Source: Streptomyces violaceoruber (GTDB lineage: Bacteria > Actinomycetota > Actinomycetes > Streptomycetales > Streptomycetaceae). From it: a DNA stretch of 64,000 nt. Under the pieces are notes generated by a model that was given only the letters and a program-made list of their open reading frames with translations, ran no database searches and was not told the DNA's origin. Numbering within the stretch: position 1 is the stretch's first letter; every line of letters starts with the position of its first letter. The position numbers were made by a program, and so were the translations under genes. The stretch is taken from positions 31,141 through 95,140 of the forward strand of contig JODI01000030.1 of NCBI GenBank assembly GCA_000720805.1. Direction: 5' to 3'. Shown in pieces: positions 54,311 through 63,114 of this stretch.

Positions 54311-54341
54311 GGGCTCCCGGCTCCCCTCCGGAAGGGAGCCC
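54311..54341. terminator. Bidirectional terminator between the eis-like gene and a small membrane gene
   Basis: GGGCTCCC (54311-54318) pairs with GGGAGCCC (54334-54341). It stands just beyond the stop of the leftward small gene and after the rightward eis-like gene. Confidence 0.7.
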
Positions 54342-54343
54342 GA

Positions 54344-54529
54344 TCAGCCGGACTGGGCGAGCAGCATCACGAGGATCACCGCTCCGATGCCGCCGATGGC
54401 GGCGCTCTTGGCCTTGACCCCGACGGTGAGCGCGACGAAGGCGACGATGCCCATCGCGCCCAGCTTCCACTGGACGAGTTGTTCGAAGCCGACGGCGAGG
54501 GCGGCGACGGTGAGGGCGATGAGCGGCAT
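54344..54529 (-). CDS. Small hydrophobic membrane protein, devE-linked
   Basis: A 61-residue protein with two membrane helices (LIALTVAALAVGFEQLVQWK; MGIVAFVALTVGVKAKSAAI). GGAGGACCGAC precedes the ATG. It is paralogous to the 62-residue protein at 55668-55856 and divergent from devE, sharing the palindromic operator region. Confidence 0.8.
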   Translation of the reverse strand: MPLIALTVAALAVGFEQLVQWKLGAMGIVAFVALTVGVKAKSAAIGGIGAVILVMLLAQSG

Positions 54530-54576
54530 GTCGGTCCTCCTTCGGGACGGTGGTCCCTGTCGGCCGCCTTGCTGGC

Positions 54577-54623
54577 CAACCTTGTGGAAGGTTGACCATG
54601 TTGCTCAAGTTGGCGACCAACTT
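54577..54623. promoter_or_regulatory. Palindromic operators between the small membrane gene and devE
   Basis: CAACCTT-GTGG-AAGGTTG (54577-54594) and the perfect AAGTTGG-CGA-CCAACTT (54607-54623). The second has the same 7-3-7 layout and core as the palindrome upstream of devA (55921-55937). They probably bind the GntR proteins encoded next to them. Confidence 0.75.
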
Positions 54624-54709
54624 CACAGTACTTATCTCCGCTTGGAAGCGGCTTATAACCACCTTTCGATGAGCTGCCGAAAGATGGCGAGAAGTTGTAG
54701 TGTTTGGTC

Positions 54710-55621
54710 GTGGACCCTAAACACGCCGCCGTCAATGGGCGGAAGAGGGCACAGCGGCCACACAAGTCACATCGCGAGGTGGCCGACGAGCTGCGCGCCC
54801 GGATCCGGTCCGGGAAGCTGCGGCCGGGGCAGCGCATGCCCACACAGGCCAAGCTGGCCGACGAGTTCGGGGTGGAGCGGGGCGTCGTACGGCAGGCGCT
54901 GCACATCCTGCAGTCGGAGCACCTGCTGACCAACGTTTCCAAGGGCAGCCCGGCGACCGTCGCCCCGGATCCGGGCCTGATCAGGCCGCAGACCGGGCCC
55001 GCGGCCCCGCCGCTGCCCACCACGGTGGCCCTCGCGCCCCGGATAGCGGCCGCCTTCGCAGCCCCGCACGTCGAGATCGACGCCCTGTGCCTGACCTCGG
55101 TCTCCCTCACCCTCGCCATCGGTGAACCGCTGCGCCAGATCCACGCCGGGCGAATGAAACCGGCCAAGGTCGACGTCCGCGTCCTGCTCCCCTCACGGGA
55201 CATCGACCTCGCCTTCCCGGTGGCGGTCGACGGTCGCGGGGACGGGGACCTCGTGCACGAGCGCTGGCTGGCCATGCGCAACGCCCAGGGCCAGGTGCTG
55301 CGGCACAACCTGCTCGCGCTGCGCGCCACCCATGGCATCGATGTCCACGTCTCCTTCCGGGCGCTGCCCTTCACGCCGCCGGTGAAGCTGTACCTGCTCA
55401 ACGGGGAGGAGGCGTTGTTCGCGTACTACACGCTGGGCCGCCACGAGGCGGAGATCGACCACGAGTACCTTCAGACGTACGACGCCGAGGGCACCCAGTC
55501 GATGCTGTTCGCCTTCGAGCAGGGCACCGGCCTGCGGGACACGACCTTCGTCGAGCAGTCCCACCTGTGGTTCAACGCACTGTGGGAGACGATCAGTTCG
55601 GAGCTGACGCTCACGACCTGA
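54710..55621 (+). CDS. devE: GntR-family regulator, DevE-like
   Basis: A 303-residue regulator. Winged helix at the N-terminus (SHREVADELRARIRSGKLRP; ADEFGVERGVVRQALHILQS), then a large effector domain with VRVLLPSRDIDLAFPVAVDG and VHVSFRALPFTPPVKLYLLN. It is about 60% identical by eye to the protein at 56024-56923. The layout matches S. coelicolor devE and devA. A TAGTGT hexamer sits six bases before the GTG, so the mRNA may be leaderless. An in-frame TTG just upstream is the other candidate. Confidence 0.8.
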   Translation: MDPKHAAVNGRKRAQRPHKSHREVADELRARIRSGKLRPGQRMPTQAKLADEFGVERGVVRQALHILQSEHLLTNVSKGSPATVAPDPGLIRPQTGPAAPPLPTTVALAPRIAAAFAAPHVEIDALCLTSVSLTLAIGEPLRQIHAGRMKPAKVDVRVLLPSRDIDLAFPVAVDGRGDGDLVHERWLAMRNAQGQVLRHNLLALRATHGIDVHVSFRALPFTPPVKLYLLNGEEALFAYYTLGRHEAEIDHEYLQTYDAEGTQSMLFAFEQGTGLRDTTFVEQSHLWFNALWETISSELTLTT

Positions 55622-55667
55622 TCGTCTCCCACAGCGAGCTGACCGGGCTGCCGTCGACCTGGTCGAC

Positions 55668-55856
55668 TCATAGGGCCGGACCCGCGACCAGCAGTGCGAG
55701 TACGACCGCCCCGGCGGAGCTGACGGCCGGGTTGTTGGCCTTGATGCCTATGGTGAGCAGAAGCAGACCGACGACGCCGATGACGCCGTACTTCCACTGG
55801 AGGGTCTGCTCGACACCGACGACGAACACGGCGGAGAGGAGGGCGAGAGCAGGCAC
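55668..55856 (-). CDS. Small hydrophobic membrane protein, devA-linked
   Basis: A 62-residue protein (ALALLSAVFVVGVEQTLQWK; YGVIGVVGLLLLTIGIKAN) that is a clear paralogue of the one at 54344-54529: both share VGxEQ..QWK and G.KA. It is divergent from devA. The pairing in both modules suggests a functional link with the regulator. Confidence 0.8.
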   Translation of the reverse strand: MPALALLSAVFVVGVEQTLQWKYGVIGVVGLLLLTIGIKANNPAVSSAGAVVLALLVAGPAL

Positions 55857-55920
55857 GGTGTTCCTCCTTCAGATGCGGGTCCTGTCGGCGAGGGGAAGCA
55901 AAGCGTCCGCCAACTGAACC

Positions 55921-55937
55921 GAGTTGGCAACCAACTC
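55921..55937. promoter_or_regulatory. 17-bp palindrome upstream of devA
   Basis: GAGTTGG-CAA-CCAACTC is a perfect inverted repeat in the divergent devA promoter region. Several further AACAACT/AGTTGT half-sites follow to 56010. DevA is known to repress its own expression in S. coelicolor, and this is the likely site. Confidence 0.75.
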
Positions 55938-56023
55938 AATGATAGTTGTCCCCACTTGGTCGCCACTTCAAAACAACTTTCAAACAACTCCACATAGATG
56001 GATAGAAGTTGTAGCGTTTGGTC

Positions 56024-56923
56024 GTGACCCAGGAGGACGTGGCGCGGAACGTGGCGGAGAACGAAGCAGTGAACGGCAGCAGGAAGCTCTCGCCCCAGGA
56101 GATCGCCGACAACCTGCGGGAACGGATCCGCACCGGCGGCCTGAGAGCGGGCGACCGCCTGCCGACCCAGGCCGAACTCGCCGAGGAGTTCGGTGTGGAA
56201 CGCGGCACCGTTCGCCAGGCCCTGCGCGCCCTGCAGGACGACGGCCTCCTGAGCAACGTCAGCAAGGGCAGCCCGCCGAGGATCGCGGAACCCGCCCGCA
56301 CGGTCGGGGAGCAGCCGCAGCCGACGATGGTCGGCCTGGCCCCGAGGCTGGTCGAGGGCTTCTCGGTGCCGCGCGTCCGCGTGGACGTCCTGTGCCACAC
56401 GGCCGAGACCCTGATGCTGGCCCTCGGCGAACCGGTCCGCCAGATCCACGAGGGCCGGGTCCGCCCCGAGTCGATCGACGTCCGCATCCTGCTCCCCTCG
56501 CGCGACATCGACCTCGCCTTCCCGGTGGCGGTGGAGGCGGGCGGGGACGGCAATCCCGTGCACGAGCGCTGGCTGGCCATGCGCAACGCCCAGGCGCAGG
56601 TGCTCAGGCACAACCTGATGTCGCTCCGCTCCTCCCACGGCATCGACGTCCACGTCTCCTTCCGGGCGCTGCCCTTCACCCCGCCGGTGAAGCTGTACCT
56701 GGTCAACGAGGAGGAGGCGCTGATCGGGTACTACATGCTGACCCGGCGCGAGGAGGAGTGGGGCAGCCATACCCTGGACATGTACGACGCCCTCGGAGCC
56801 AAGTCCCTGCTCTTCTCCTTCGTGAAACAGGCGGACCGGCGTGACGCCGCGTTCGTGGAGGAATCCCAGAAGTGGTTCGACGCCCTCTGGGAAACCATCA
56901 CCACGGACCTGACACTCTCCTAG
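56024..56923 (+). CDS. devA: GntR-family developmental regulator, DevA-like
   Basis: A 299-residue regulator with winged helix (SPQEIADNLRERIRTGGLRA; AEEFGVERGTVRQALRALQD) and the same effector domain as its paralogue (LLPSRDIDLAFPVAVEAGGD; HVSFRALPFTPPVKLYLVN). It is followed directly by a HAD phosphatase gene, as in devA-devB of S. coelicolor, required for aerial hyphae formation. A TAGCGT hexamer lies before the GTG at 56024, again suggesting a leaderless transcript. Confidence 0.82.
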   Translation: MTQEDVARNVAENEAVNGSRKLSPQEIADNLRERIRTGGLRAGDRLPTQAELAEEFGVERGTVRQALRALQDDGLLSNVSKGSPPRIAEPARTVGEQPQPTMVGLAPRLVEGFSVPRVRVDVLCHTAETLMLALGEPVRQIHEGRVRPESIDVRILLPSRDIDLAFPVAVEAGGDGNPVHERWLAMRNAQAQVLRHNLMSLRSSHGIDVHVSFRALPFTPPVKLYLVNEEEALIGYYMLTRREEEWGSHTLDMYDALGAKSLLFSFVKQADRRDAAFVEESQKWFDALWETITTDLTLS

Positions 56924-57681
56924 TGACTTCTGATACGACGCAGACCGAACGCGTGGCGACGCAGACCGATCCCGTGGCGACGGAGACCGAGGCACTACGA
57001 GAACTGATCGACCAGGCGCGTGTCGTGCTCTGGGACTTCGACGGCCCGATCTGCCGCCTGTTCGCCGGCCACGCGGCGGACAAGGTGGCGGACGACCTGG
57101 TGGAGTGGCTCGAGGGCCGCGGCCTGCACGGCCTCCTCACCGACGAGGAACGCCGCTCCCTGGACCCGCACATAGTCCTGCGCGCCGTCGACCGCAGACA
57201 TCCCGGCAGCGACCTGGTCGACGAGTTGGAGGAACGGCTCACCCAGGAGGAACTGCGGGCGACCTCCACCGCGATGCCCACACCGTACGCCGACCCGCTG
57301 ATCCGCACCTGGAAGGCGGTGGGCCGCCGGCTGGCGATCGCCACGAACAACTCCCCGAGCGTGGTCCGCGCCTACCTCGAAAACCGCGGCCTCACCACCT
57401 GCTTCGCCCCCCACATCTACGGCCGCACCCCGCAGCTCAGCCACCTCAAGCCCGACCCGCACTGCCTCAACCGCGCCCTGAACGCGATGGGTTCGGCTCC
57501 AGCGGCGGCCCTGATGATCGGCGACACCCCCTCCGACCTGTCGGCGGCGAAGGCGGCGGGGGTTCCGTTCCTGGGCTACGCGCGTAACGAGCGCAAGGAG
57601 AAGCTGCTGCGGGACGCGGGCGCCACGATGGTCATCGCCTCACTGGAGCCGATCCTCAACGTGCTGCGCACCCGGCCCTGA
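56923..57681 (+). CDS. devB: HAD-superfamily phosphatase, DevB-like
   Basis: A 252-residue HAD hydrolase. Motif I is VVLWDFDGPICRLF (DxD), motif II is in RRLAIATNNSP, motif III is LKPDPHC, and motif IV is MIGDTPSDLSAAKAAGV. GTG at 56923 overlaps the devA TAG by one base, so it is coupled. The substrate is unknown. The phosphotransferase gene on the right may act in the same pathway. Confidence 0.85.
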   Translation: MTSDTTQTERVATQTDPVATETEALRELIDQARVVLWDFDGPICRLFAGHAADKVADDLVEWLEGRGLHGLLTDEERRSLDPHIVLRAVDRRHPGSDLVDELEERLTQEELRATSTAMPTPYADPLIRTWKAVGRRLAIATNNSPSVVRAYLENRGLTTCFAPHIYGRTPQLSHLKPDPHCLNRALNAMGSAPAAALMIGDTPSDLSAAKAAGVPFLGYARNERKEKLLRDAGATMVIASLEPILNVLRTRP

Positions 57682-58054
57682 GTCATCAGGAACGCGACCA
57701 CCACGGCTGCCCCAATGGCGCGGCCGCCGCGGCGTCGCGGATGGCCGACGGAAGACCTCCCCTGCGAGGGTTCCCGCCCTCAGGGACGCTTCGACCGCGC
57801 GCCACCCCAACCCCCCGACCCTGAGCTTCGACGACCTGGTCCAGGGCGTCCCACGCGCCACACGTCACACGCTGCACCCCTGATCATTTCGGACGACGTG
57901 GGGCAAGTCGTCGTACAAGCGAGCGCTCCTTCGTCGAAGTGGGGGACCGACATCGGCGTGTAACTGGCTTCTGGCACGATGCTCGCCGGCGGGGGAGTAG
58001 TGTGCGGACCCTTCTGTACCCTGCTGCAGGGTTTGAGGCGAGAGAAAACGGGCA
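57682..58054. other. Gene-free stretch after devB
   Basis: About 370 bp. A frame ending LSFDDLVQGVPRATRHTLHP at 57890 and a minus-strand frame (57686-57877) lack support. The small hairpin ACCCTG-CTG-CAGGGT lies at 58018-58032, just upstream of the next gene, whose promoter must be in the last 100 bases. Confidence 0.5.
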
Positions 58055-59155
58055 ATGTCACCCGAATTGGCTTCCGTTGCTCGACTGCGTGCGGTCGAGG
58101 TGAGTGGAGACCCGAGCGCGGTCGAGGGGCCACTCAGTGGCTACCACCACGAGACCTATGTGTTTCCGCTGCCCGGAGAAACGGCGTCGCCGCATCCGGT
58201 CCGATGGAAGTGCCGGGACCCGCGGAGCAATCTTCTGTGGTTCGACAGACGGTGCTTCGTCTCGGAGGAGGCGTTGCTCAAGGCTCTGGCGGGTCGGATC
58301 CCCGGCATCCCGGACGTCTTCGACGTCGGCGGTACCGGGTTGCAGAGGTTCATCGAGGGAAGGACCCTCGGGTCTCTCCATCCCTCCGGTGCGGCCGTTC
58401 CCGAGGACGTTGTCCGTCAGATCGCCGAGCTTTTCACGTACATGGTCCAGGTCACCCAGGACTCTCTCACCATTGACCGTCGCTGCGCGCACGAGGACCG
58501 GCCCGCCGACGGTGACACGGACGGTTTCCTCAAACGCCTCGTCCTCTTCACCGAGAAGCGCGTCTACGAGGAGAACCTGCCGAGGTTCGGGACGCTCTTC
58601 AAGGACCTCGGAGTGGACGCCCGCTCGTTCAAGTGGCTCCGCAGCCACGTGGACGGTCTCAGTGCACGGCCCTTCTGCCTTCTCCACGCGGACCTGCACC
58701 GGGAGAACTTCATCATCGATCCCCGGAACGGACTCTGGACGATCGACTGGGAACTGGCGATGGTCGGCGATCCCCTGTACGACCTGGCGACCCACCTGTA
58801 CCTGATGCGGTATCCGCAGTGGCAGGAGCGCCGGATGGTGGAACTGTGGTGCGCTGCCGTCGAGGAGATCCGGCCGGGCAGTTCCAAGGGCCTGGAACGC
58901 GATCTCCCGCTGCTCATCGACTACAAGAAGGCGCAGTCGGTCTTCACCGATGTCATCCGCGAGGCCCTGTCCCTGGCTTCCGGACCCGACGCCGAGGATC
59001 GGCTCGACCGAGCCGGACGGAAACTGCACCAGATCCTGAGCGCGGCTGCCGGGCCGCTGGGCCTGGACATGGTGCCGAGCCGAGGAGAGATCGCAACGGC
59101 GCTGGTGCGCTGGCGCCGGAGCCACGGCAACGCGGACGGGACGGATTTCCGGTGA
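58055..59155 (+). CDS. Aminoglycoside phosphotransferase-family kinase-like protein
   Basis: A 366-residue APH-fold protein. The catalytic loop is CLLHADLHRENFIID (HxDxxxxN) and the metal-binding IDWELAMVGDPLYDLATHL follows, both intact. The N-terminal lobe has VRWKCRDPRSNLLWFDRRCF. It presumably phosphorylates a small molecule such as an amino sugar; antibiotic resistance is not implied. The ribosome site is weak. The neighbouring DevB phosphatase suggests a possible phosphorylation/dephosphorylation pair. Confidence 0.82.
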   Translation: MSPELASVARLRAVEVSGDPSAVEGPLSGYHHETYVFPLPGETASPHPVRWKCRDPRSNLLWFDRRCFVSEEALLKALAGRIPGIPDVFDVGGTGLQRFIEGRTLGSLHPSGAAVPEDVVRQIAELFTYMVQVTQDSLTIDRRCAHEDRPADGDTDGFLKRLVLFTEKRVYEENLPRFGTLFKDLGVDARSFKWLRSHVDGLSARPFCLLHADLHRENFIIDPRNGLWTIDWELAMVGDPLYDLATHLYLMRYPQWQERRMVELWCAAVEEIRPGSSKGLERDLPLLIDYKKAQSVFTDVIREALSLASGPDAEDRLDRAGRKLHQILSAAAGPLGLDMVPSRGEIATALVRWRRSHGNADGTDFR

Positions 59156-59245
59156 CCGTGGTGCCGGGAATGGCGTTCCACGGGGGTTGAGGCCAAGCGC
59201 GAGCGCGAAGCCGGAGCGCCGAGCGGCAGTGGCTACGCTCACGGT

Positions 59246-59866
59246 ATGAGCGAGACGGGCACAGGCGCGGTCGGCCTGCGGGAGCGCAAGAGGCGGCGGA
59301 TGTACGGCAACGTCTCCGACATCGCCATCCGGCTGTTCCTGGAGAAGGGGTTCGACGCCGTCTCCGTCGCGGAGATCGCCGCCGCGGCCGAGATCTCCAA
59401 GCCGACCCTCTTCCGGTACTTCCCGACCAAGGAGGACCTCGTCCTGCACCGGTTCGCCGATCACGAGGGGGAGGCCGCCCGGGTGGTCGCGGGCCAGGAG
59501 CGACCGCTCCTCGCCCTGCGGCGGCACTTCCTCGACGGGCTCGAGCGGTGTGATCCCGTCACCGGGCTCAGCGAGGAGCCGGCAGTGCTGGCCTTCACTT
59601 CGCTGGTGTACGGGACTCCGTCCCTGGCCGCCGGTCTGTACGGCTACCTGGAGCGGTCCGAGACGGCGCTCGCCGAGGCGCTCGGCGGCGGTCTGGAGGC
59701 GCGGCTGGCCGCCGGCCAGATCATCGCCGTGCAGCGCATCCTCGCGCTGGACAACTGGCGGCGTATCGCGGACGGGGAGCGGGTGGCGCAGGTGCGGGCG
59801 GAGGCCGTGGCCGCCGCCGAGCGGGCGTTCGGGCAGTTGGCGGACGGGCTGCCGCACCTCGCGTAG
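59246..59866 (+). CDS. TetR-family transcriptional regulator
   Basis: A 206-residue repressor. The N-terminal helix-turn-helix reads RRMYGNVSDIAIRLFLEKGF then VSVAEIAAAAEISKPTLFRY with FPTKEDLVL, and the ligand domain is helical. It is a single gene; its target could be the neighbouring remnant or oxidoreductase. Confidence 0.92.
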   Translation: MSETGTGAVGLRERKRRRMYGNVSDIAIRLFLEKGFDAVSVAEIAAAAEISKPTLFRYFPTKEDLVLHRFADHEGEAARVVAGQERPLLALRRHFLDGLERCDPVTGLSEEPAVLAFTSLVYGTPSLAAGLYGYLERSETALAEALGGGLEARLAAGQIIAVQRILALDNWRRIADGERVAQVRAEAVAAAERAFGQLADGLPHLA

Positions 59867-59931
59867 GCGCGGACCGGGTGAGGCTCGGTAAAAGATGTAA
59901 CCGGGTAACGATTTTCGCCACCCTTCTCCGT

Positions 59932-60110
59932 ATGACGTCAGCCGAGCCCGCCCTGAACCCGAACGAGTCCCCGAACGAGTCCCTCCAGCAGGAACGCGAT
60001 CACCACGACCGCTGCCGTACCGCGCTCGCGGCCCTGGTCGACGGCGCTCAGGAACACGTCGCCACCGGAGAGGACGTCTCCGCCTCCGGGGCCGCCCGGG
60101 AGGCCGGACC
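59932..60110 (+). pseudogene. HelD-like helicase, N-terminal remnant
   Basis: ATG at 59932 begins MTSAEPALNPNESPNESLQQ and continues ERDHHDRCRTALAALVDGAQ and EHVATGEDVSASGA, like the N-terminus of Streptomyces HelD/UvrD-type ATP-binding proteins (LQxERxHHxxCRxALxxMVxGA). The match ends after about 60 residues. The frame then runs antisense to the oxidoreductase gene. A deletion of the remaining ~600 codons is likely. Confidence 0.7.
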
Positions 60111-60144
60111 GTTCGGTCGGTGGCCGCCCGGGGACCCGGGGAGC

Positions 60145-60987
60145 TCAGGCTCCGGCGTCGAAGAGCGGGATCAGTTGCTCCTCCTCGTACGTCAGGTGGG
60201 CCTCCAACTCCCTCGTGAGGCGCTCGACCTCCGCGCGGGCCCTGTCCCGGTCCGTGTCCTCGGCGGTCACCGCATCGCGGAGGTCCTCGACGAGGGCCGC
60301 GATCTTCTCGTGCTCCTCGCGCAGTCGGGCGATCGCCGGGGCGGCCTTCGGATGCCGGTCGGCGAGGAGGGGGAACATGCCGAGGTCCTCGCCGGTGTGG
60401 TGGTTGTGCAGGCCCTGGCAGAACGTCAGGCAGTTCACCCGGAGCTGGGCGCCGAGCGTGGACGTACCGGCGCTCATCTCCTTGCGGATCTGGGCGAGTT
60501 CGCGGCGGAAGGCGTCGTGCACGACCTTGATCGCCTCGCCGAAGGAGTCGGCGTTGATGTTCGGCGGGCCGTCCTGGGCGACCTCGTGGAGGGCGACCAC
60601 CGGGATCACCCGGTCCGTCTTCTCCTGGTACGCCGCCCAGCCCGGGTCCGCCTCCACGGCCCGCGCGAAGGCCCCGTCGCGCTCCTCGCCGGCGAGGACC
60701 TCGGCACGGGCCTCGTAGGTGAACGCACCGCTCTCCACGGTGACACGGGGGTGCGCGAGGAGGTTGCGGTACCAGTCGGGGTGGCGCGGGGAGCCGCCGG
60801 CCGAGGCGATGACGAGGATGCGGTCGCCGCCGTCGGGAAGGTAGCCGACGGGGGTGGTGTGCGGGGTGCCGGTGCGGGCGCCGGTGGTGGTGAGGAGGAT
60901 CAGGCGGGCGCCCTCGAAAGCACCGCTCATCCGGCCCTTGTTGGCGCGGAACTCCTCGATGATCTGGTCATTGAAGGGATTGGGCAC
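60145..60987 (-). CDS. Deazaflavin-dependent oxidoreductase fused to a hemerythrin domain
   Basis: A 280-residue protein. Residues 1-140 form an F420-dependent nitroreductase-family domain (ILLTTTGARTGTPHTTPVGY; HPDWYRNLLAHPRVTVESG). Residues 145-280 form a hemerythrin-like HHE domain, with iron ligands in GLHNHHTGEDLGMFP, REEHEKIAALVEDL and HLTYEEEQLIPLF. The two together suggest an F420 enzyme whose activity depends on iron-bound oxygen or nitric oxide. The start MPNPFNDQIIEEF was chosen. Confidence 0.9.
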   Translation of the reverse strand: MPNPFNDQIIEEFRANKGRMSGAFEGARLILLTTTGARTGTPHTTPVGYLPDGGDRILVIASAGGSPRHPDWYRNLLAHPRVTVESGAFTYEARAEVLAGEERDGAFARAVEADPGWAAYQEKTDRVIPVVALHEVAQDGPPNINADSFGEAIKVVHDAFRRELAQIRKEMSAGTSTLGAQLRVNCLTFCQGLHNHHTGEDLGMFPLLADRHPKAAPAIARLREEHEKIAALVEDLRDAVTAEDTDRDRARAEVERLTRELEAHLTYEEEQLIPLFDAGA

Positions 60988-61208
60988 GCTGTCTTCTTTC
61001 TCTTTCTCTGTCGCTGGTGTCTTCGTCGCTGGTGTCCTGCGAACTTCGAAGGCGGTACAGAGAAAGAGGCGGGCTCCTGGCCCTGCCCCACTCCCGAGTT
61101 CGTTCGAGAGGGGGAACCCCCGTCGGCCTCACTCAGAGGCCGGGCACCCAACTCGCTCACGGCACAAGGCCGACCCGGCAGTCATACGGGGAAGGTAGCG
61201 TCGGCCGC

Positions 61209-61832
61209 ATGATCGACACCACCGAGTTTCTGGACATCCCCACGACCACGCTGGCCGATCTGCTGGGCCGTGAGCGGGTCATGGACATCGGGATACGGCC
61301 ACTGTGGGAGCCGGTACCGCGGATCGCCGGACCGGCGTTCACGGTACGGTGCCCAGTCGGCGACAACCTGATGCTGCACGCGGCGATCCACCGGGCCGCG
61401 CCCGGTTCGGTGATCGTCGTGGAGTCCGGCGACCTCGACTACGCGCTGGCCGGCGGCAACGTCTGTGGCGTCGCCCGGCGCCGGGGCATCGCCGGGTTCG
61501 TCGCCGACGGTCTGATCCGCGACCTCGCCGAGGTACGGGAGATGCGCTTCCCGGTGTTCGCCCGGGGCGTCATCCCGATCCCGGCCGCCAAGTCCGCCGT
61601 CACACCGTTCGGCGAGCGGGTGCGCTGCGGTGGGGTCCCGGTCGACGCCGGGGACATCGTGGTCGCCGACGAGGAGGGAGTCGTCGCCGTCCCCGCGTCC
61701 CGGCACGAGGAGATCCTCACCGCGGCCCGCGCCAAGCTGGCCAAGGAGGCTGCGGAGACACTGGACGAGTGGGAGGCCGCGCATCGCGCCCAGGTCGACG
61801 AGATCCTGGTGAGGAACGGGTTCGAGGGCTGA
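61209..61832 (+). CDS. RraA-like protein (HMG aldolase family)
   Basis: A 207-residue protein of the RraA/4-hydroxy-4-methyl-2-oxoglutarate aldolase family. Signature parts are AGPAFTVRCPVGDNLMLHAA, GGNVCGVARRRGIAGFVADG and LIRDLAEVREM (G.....A...G..G.V.DG..RD). The catalytic Arg and Asp are present in the DGLIRD loop. Aldolase, decarboxylase or non-enzymatic roles all occur in the family. The next 270 bp to the right are C/G-rich imperfect repeats. Confidence 0.85.
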   Translation: MIDTTEFLDIPTTTLADLLGRERVMDIGIRPLWEPVPRIAGPAFTVRCPVGDNLMLHAAIHRAAPGSVIVVESGDLDYALAGGNVCGVARRRGIAGFVADGLIRDLAEVREMRFPVFARGVIPIPAAKSAVTPFGERVRCGGVPVDAGDIVVADEEGVVAVPASRHEEILTAARAKLAKEAAETLDEWEAAHRAQVDEILVRNGFEG

Positions 61833-62105
61833 GGCTTCCGCCGCTCCTCCCGCCGCCTTCGGCCGGTCTCTTCCGGCCGGCGGGTCCCGGTCCGCCTCCT
61901 CGGGTCCGCCTCCTCCGGTCTGCTTCTTCGGTCCGCCGGCCCGGGCCCGCCCCCCTCGGCCGGCCGGCCCGGGCCCGCGTCCCCCGATCCGCCTCCCCCG
62001 ATCCGCCTCCCCCGGTCCACCGGCCCGGGTCCACTTCCCTCGGCCGGCCCAGCTCCCCCCGGGCCGTCCCCCCCGGCTGGCCGTCCCCAGCCCCCGGCCC
62101 CCGTC
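61833..62105. repeat. C/G-rich imperfect repeats between the RraA-like and dehydrogenase genes
   Basis: Motifs such as CGATCCGCCTCCCCC (twice, about 61986-62015) and GGCCGGCCCGGGCCCG recur. No ribosome site or gene is seen. The stretch may hold convergent terminators. Confidence 0.6.
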
Positions 62106-63008
62106 TCACCGTCGGCCGAGCACCTCCGTGACCCGCATGAACCCGTCCGTTCCGTGGCCGAGGCCGATGACGCGGCGGGCCTGGCCCTCGGCGGTGCGCA
62201 GGACGGCTGCGTCGATGCCGTGGGCCTCCGAGGTCTGGATGATGTGTGCCATCGAGGAGACCGCCGAGGTGATCGGGTTGCCCTCGCCGGAGAAGGTGCC
62301 GCCGTCGACATCGTCCGCCCACTCCTCGATGAGCGGCGGCAGGATCGCTGCGATGCCCTGGGCGAAGGGGGCAAGTTCGCGGGCGGTGACGCCTTCCGCG
62401 CGGGCCACCGCGAGGGCGTGCGCGAAGCCTGCCGTCGCCGTCCAGAAGAGGTCGAGCAGGGCGATGTCGTACGCGGCGGCCCGGCCGATGTCCTCGCCGA
62501 GGTGGGTGTGGCTGCCGCCGAGCGCGTCCAGTACGGGCCGGTGCTCCCGGTAGAGGTCCTCGGGGCCGCTGTGCAGGAACACCGCGGCGGGCGTGCCGAT
62601 GGTGGGGGTCGGCGTCATGATCGCGCCGTCCAGGTAGCGGATGCCGTGGGCCTCCGCCCAACTCGCCGTGTCCCGGGCGCGGTCGGGGGTGTCGGCGGAG
62701 AGGTTGACAACCGTACGGCCCTTGAGGGCGTCGATGACCGGCCCGTCGCGCAGGACTGCGTCGGCGGCGTCGTAGTTCACCACGCACACCACGGTCAGCG
62801 CACTCGCGGCGACCGCCTCGGCCGCCGACCCCGCGCCGACCGCCCCGCGCTCGACCAACTCGCGGTCTCGGCCCGGTGTTCGGTTCCAGACGGTGGTCCG
62901 TAACCCGGCGTCCAGGAACGCACCGGCCAGCGCCCGCCCCATCGGGCCCAGCCCCAGGACGGTGACGGCGGCGTCGGCGGCGGCGGGTCGGTCAGTGGAC
63001 ATGGGCAT
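62106..63008 (-). CDS. NAD(P)-binding imine reductase/6PGDH-type dehydrogenase
   Basis: A 300-residue beta-hydroxyacid/imine-reductase-type enzyme. The Rossmann motif is VTVLGLGPMGRALAGAFLDA with WNRTPGRDRELVERGA, typical of NADPH selectivity. The C-terminal helical half (LLDLFWTATAGFAHALAVAR; SMAHIIQTSEAHGIDAAVLR) forms the dimer interface of imine reductases. The ATG at 63008 has GGAG upstream. It is divergent from the methyltransferase gene. Confidence 0.85.
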   Translation of the reverse strand: MPMSTDRPAAADAAVTVLGLGPMGRALAGAFLDAGLRTTVWNRTPGRDRELVERGAVGAGSAAEAVAASALTVVCVVNYDAADAVLRDGPVIDALKGRTVVNLSADTPDRARDTASWAEAHGIRYLDGAIMTPTPTIGTPAAVFLHSGPEDLYREHRPVLDALGGSHTHLGEDIGRAAAYDIALLDLFWTATAGFAHALAVARAEGVTARELAPFAQGIAAILPPLIEEWADDVDGGTFSGEGNPITSAVSSMAHIIQTSEAHGIDAAVLRTAEGQARRVIGLGHGTDGFMRVTEVLGRR

Positions 63009-63114
63009 GCTTCAACTCCGGTTACTGGCACGAGGGTTGTCGGGCCGGGCGAGTCGGGCCGCGCGGCTTCCTTCTGACGTCCTTCAGCCTCCGTCGTGCG
63101 CCGGATGCTGCCAA

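Noticed and set aside
57686..57877. Small minus-strand frame after devB
   Set aside because: No ribosome site or family resemblance.
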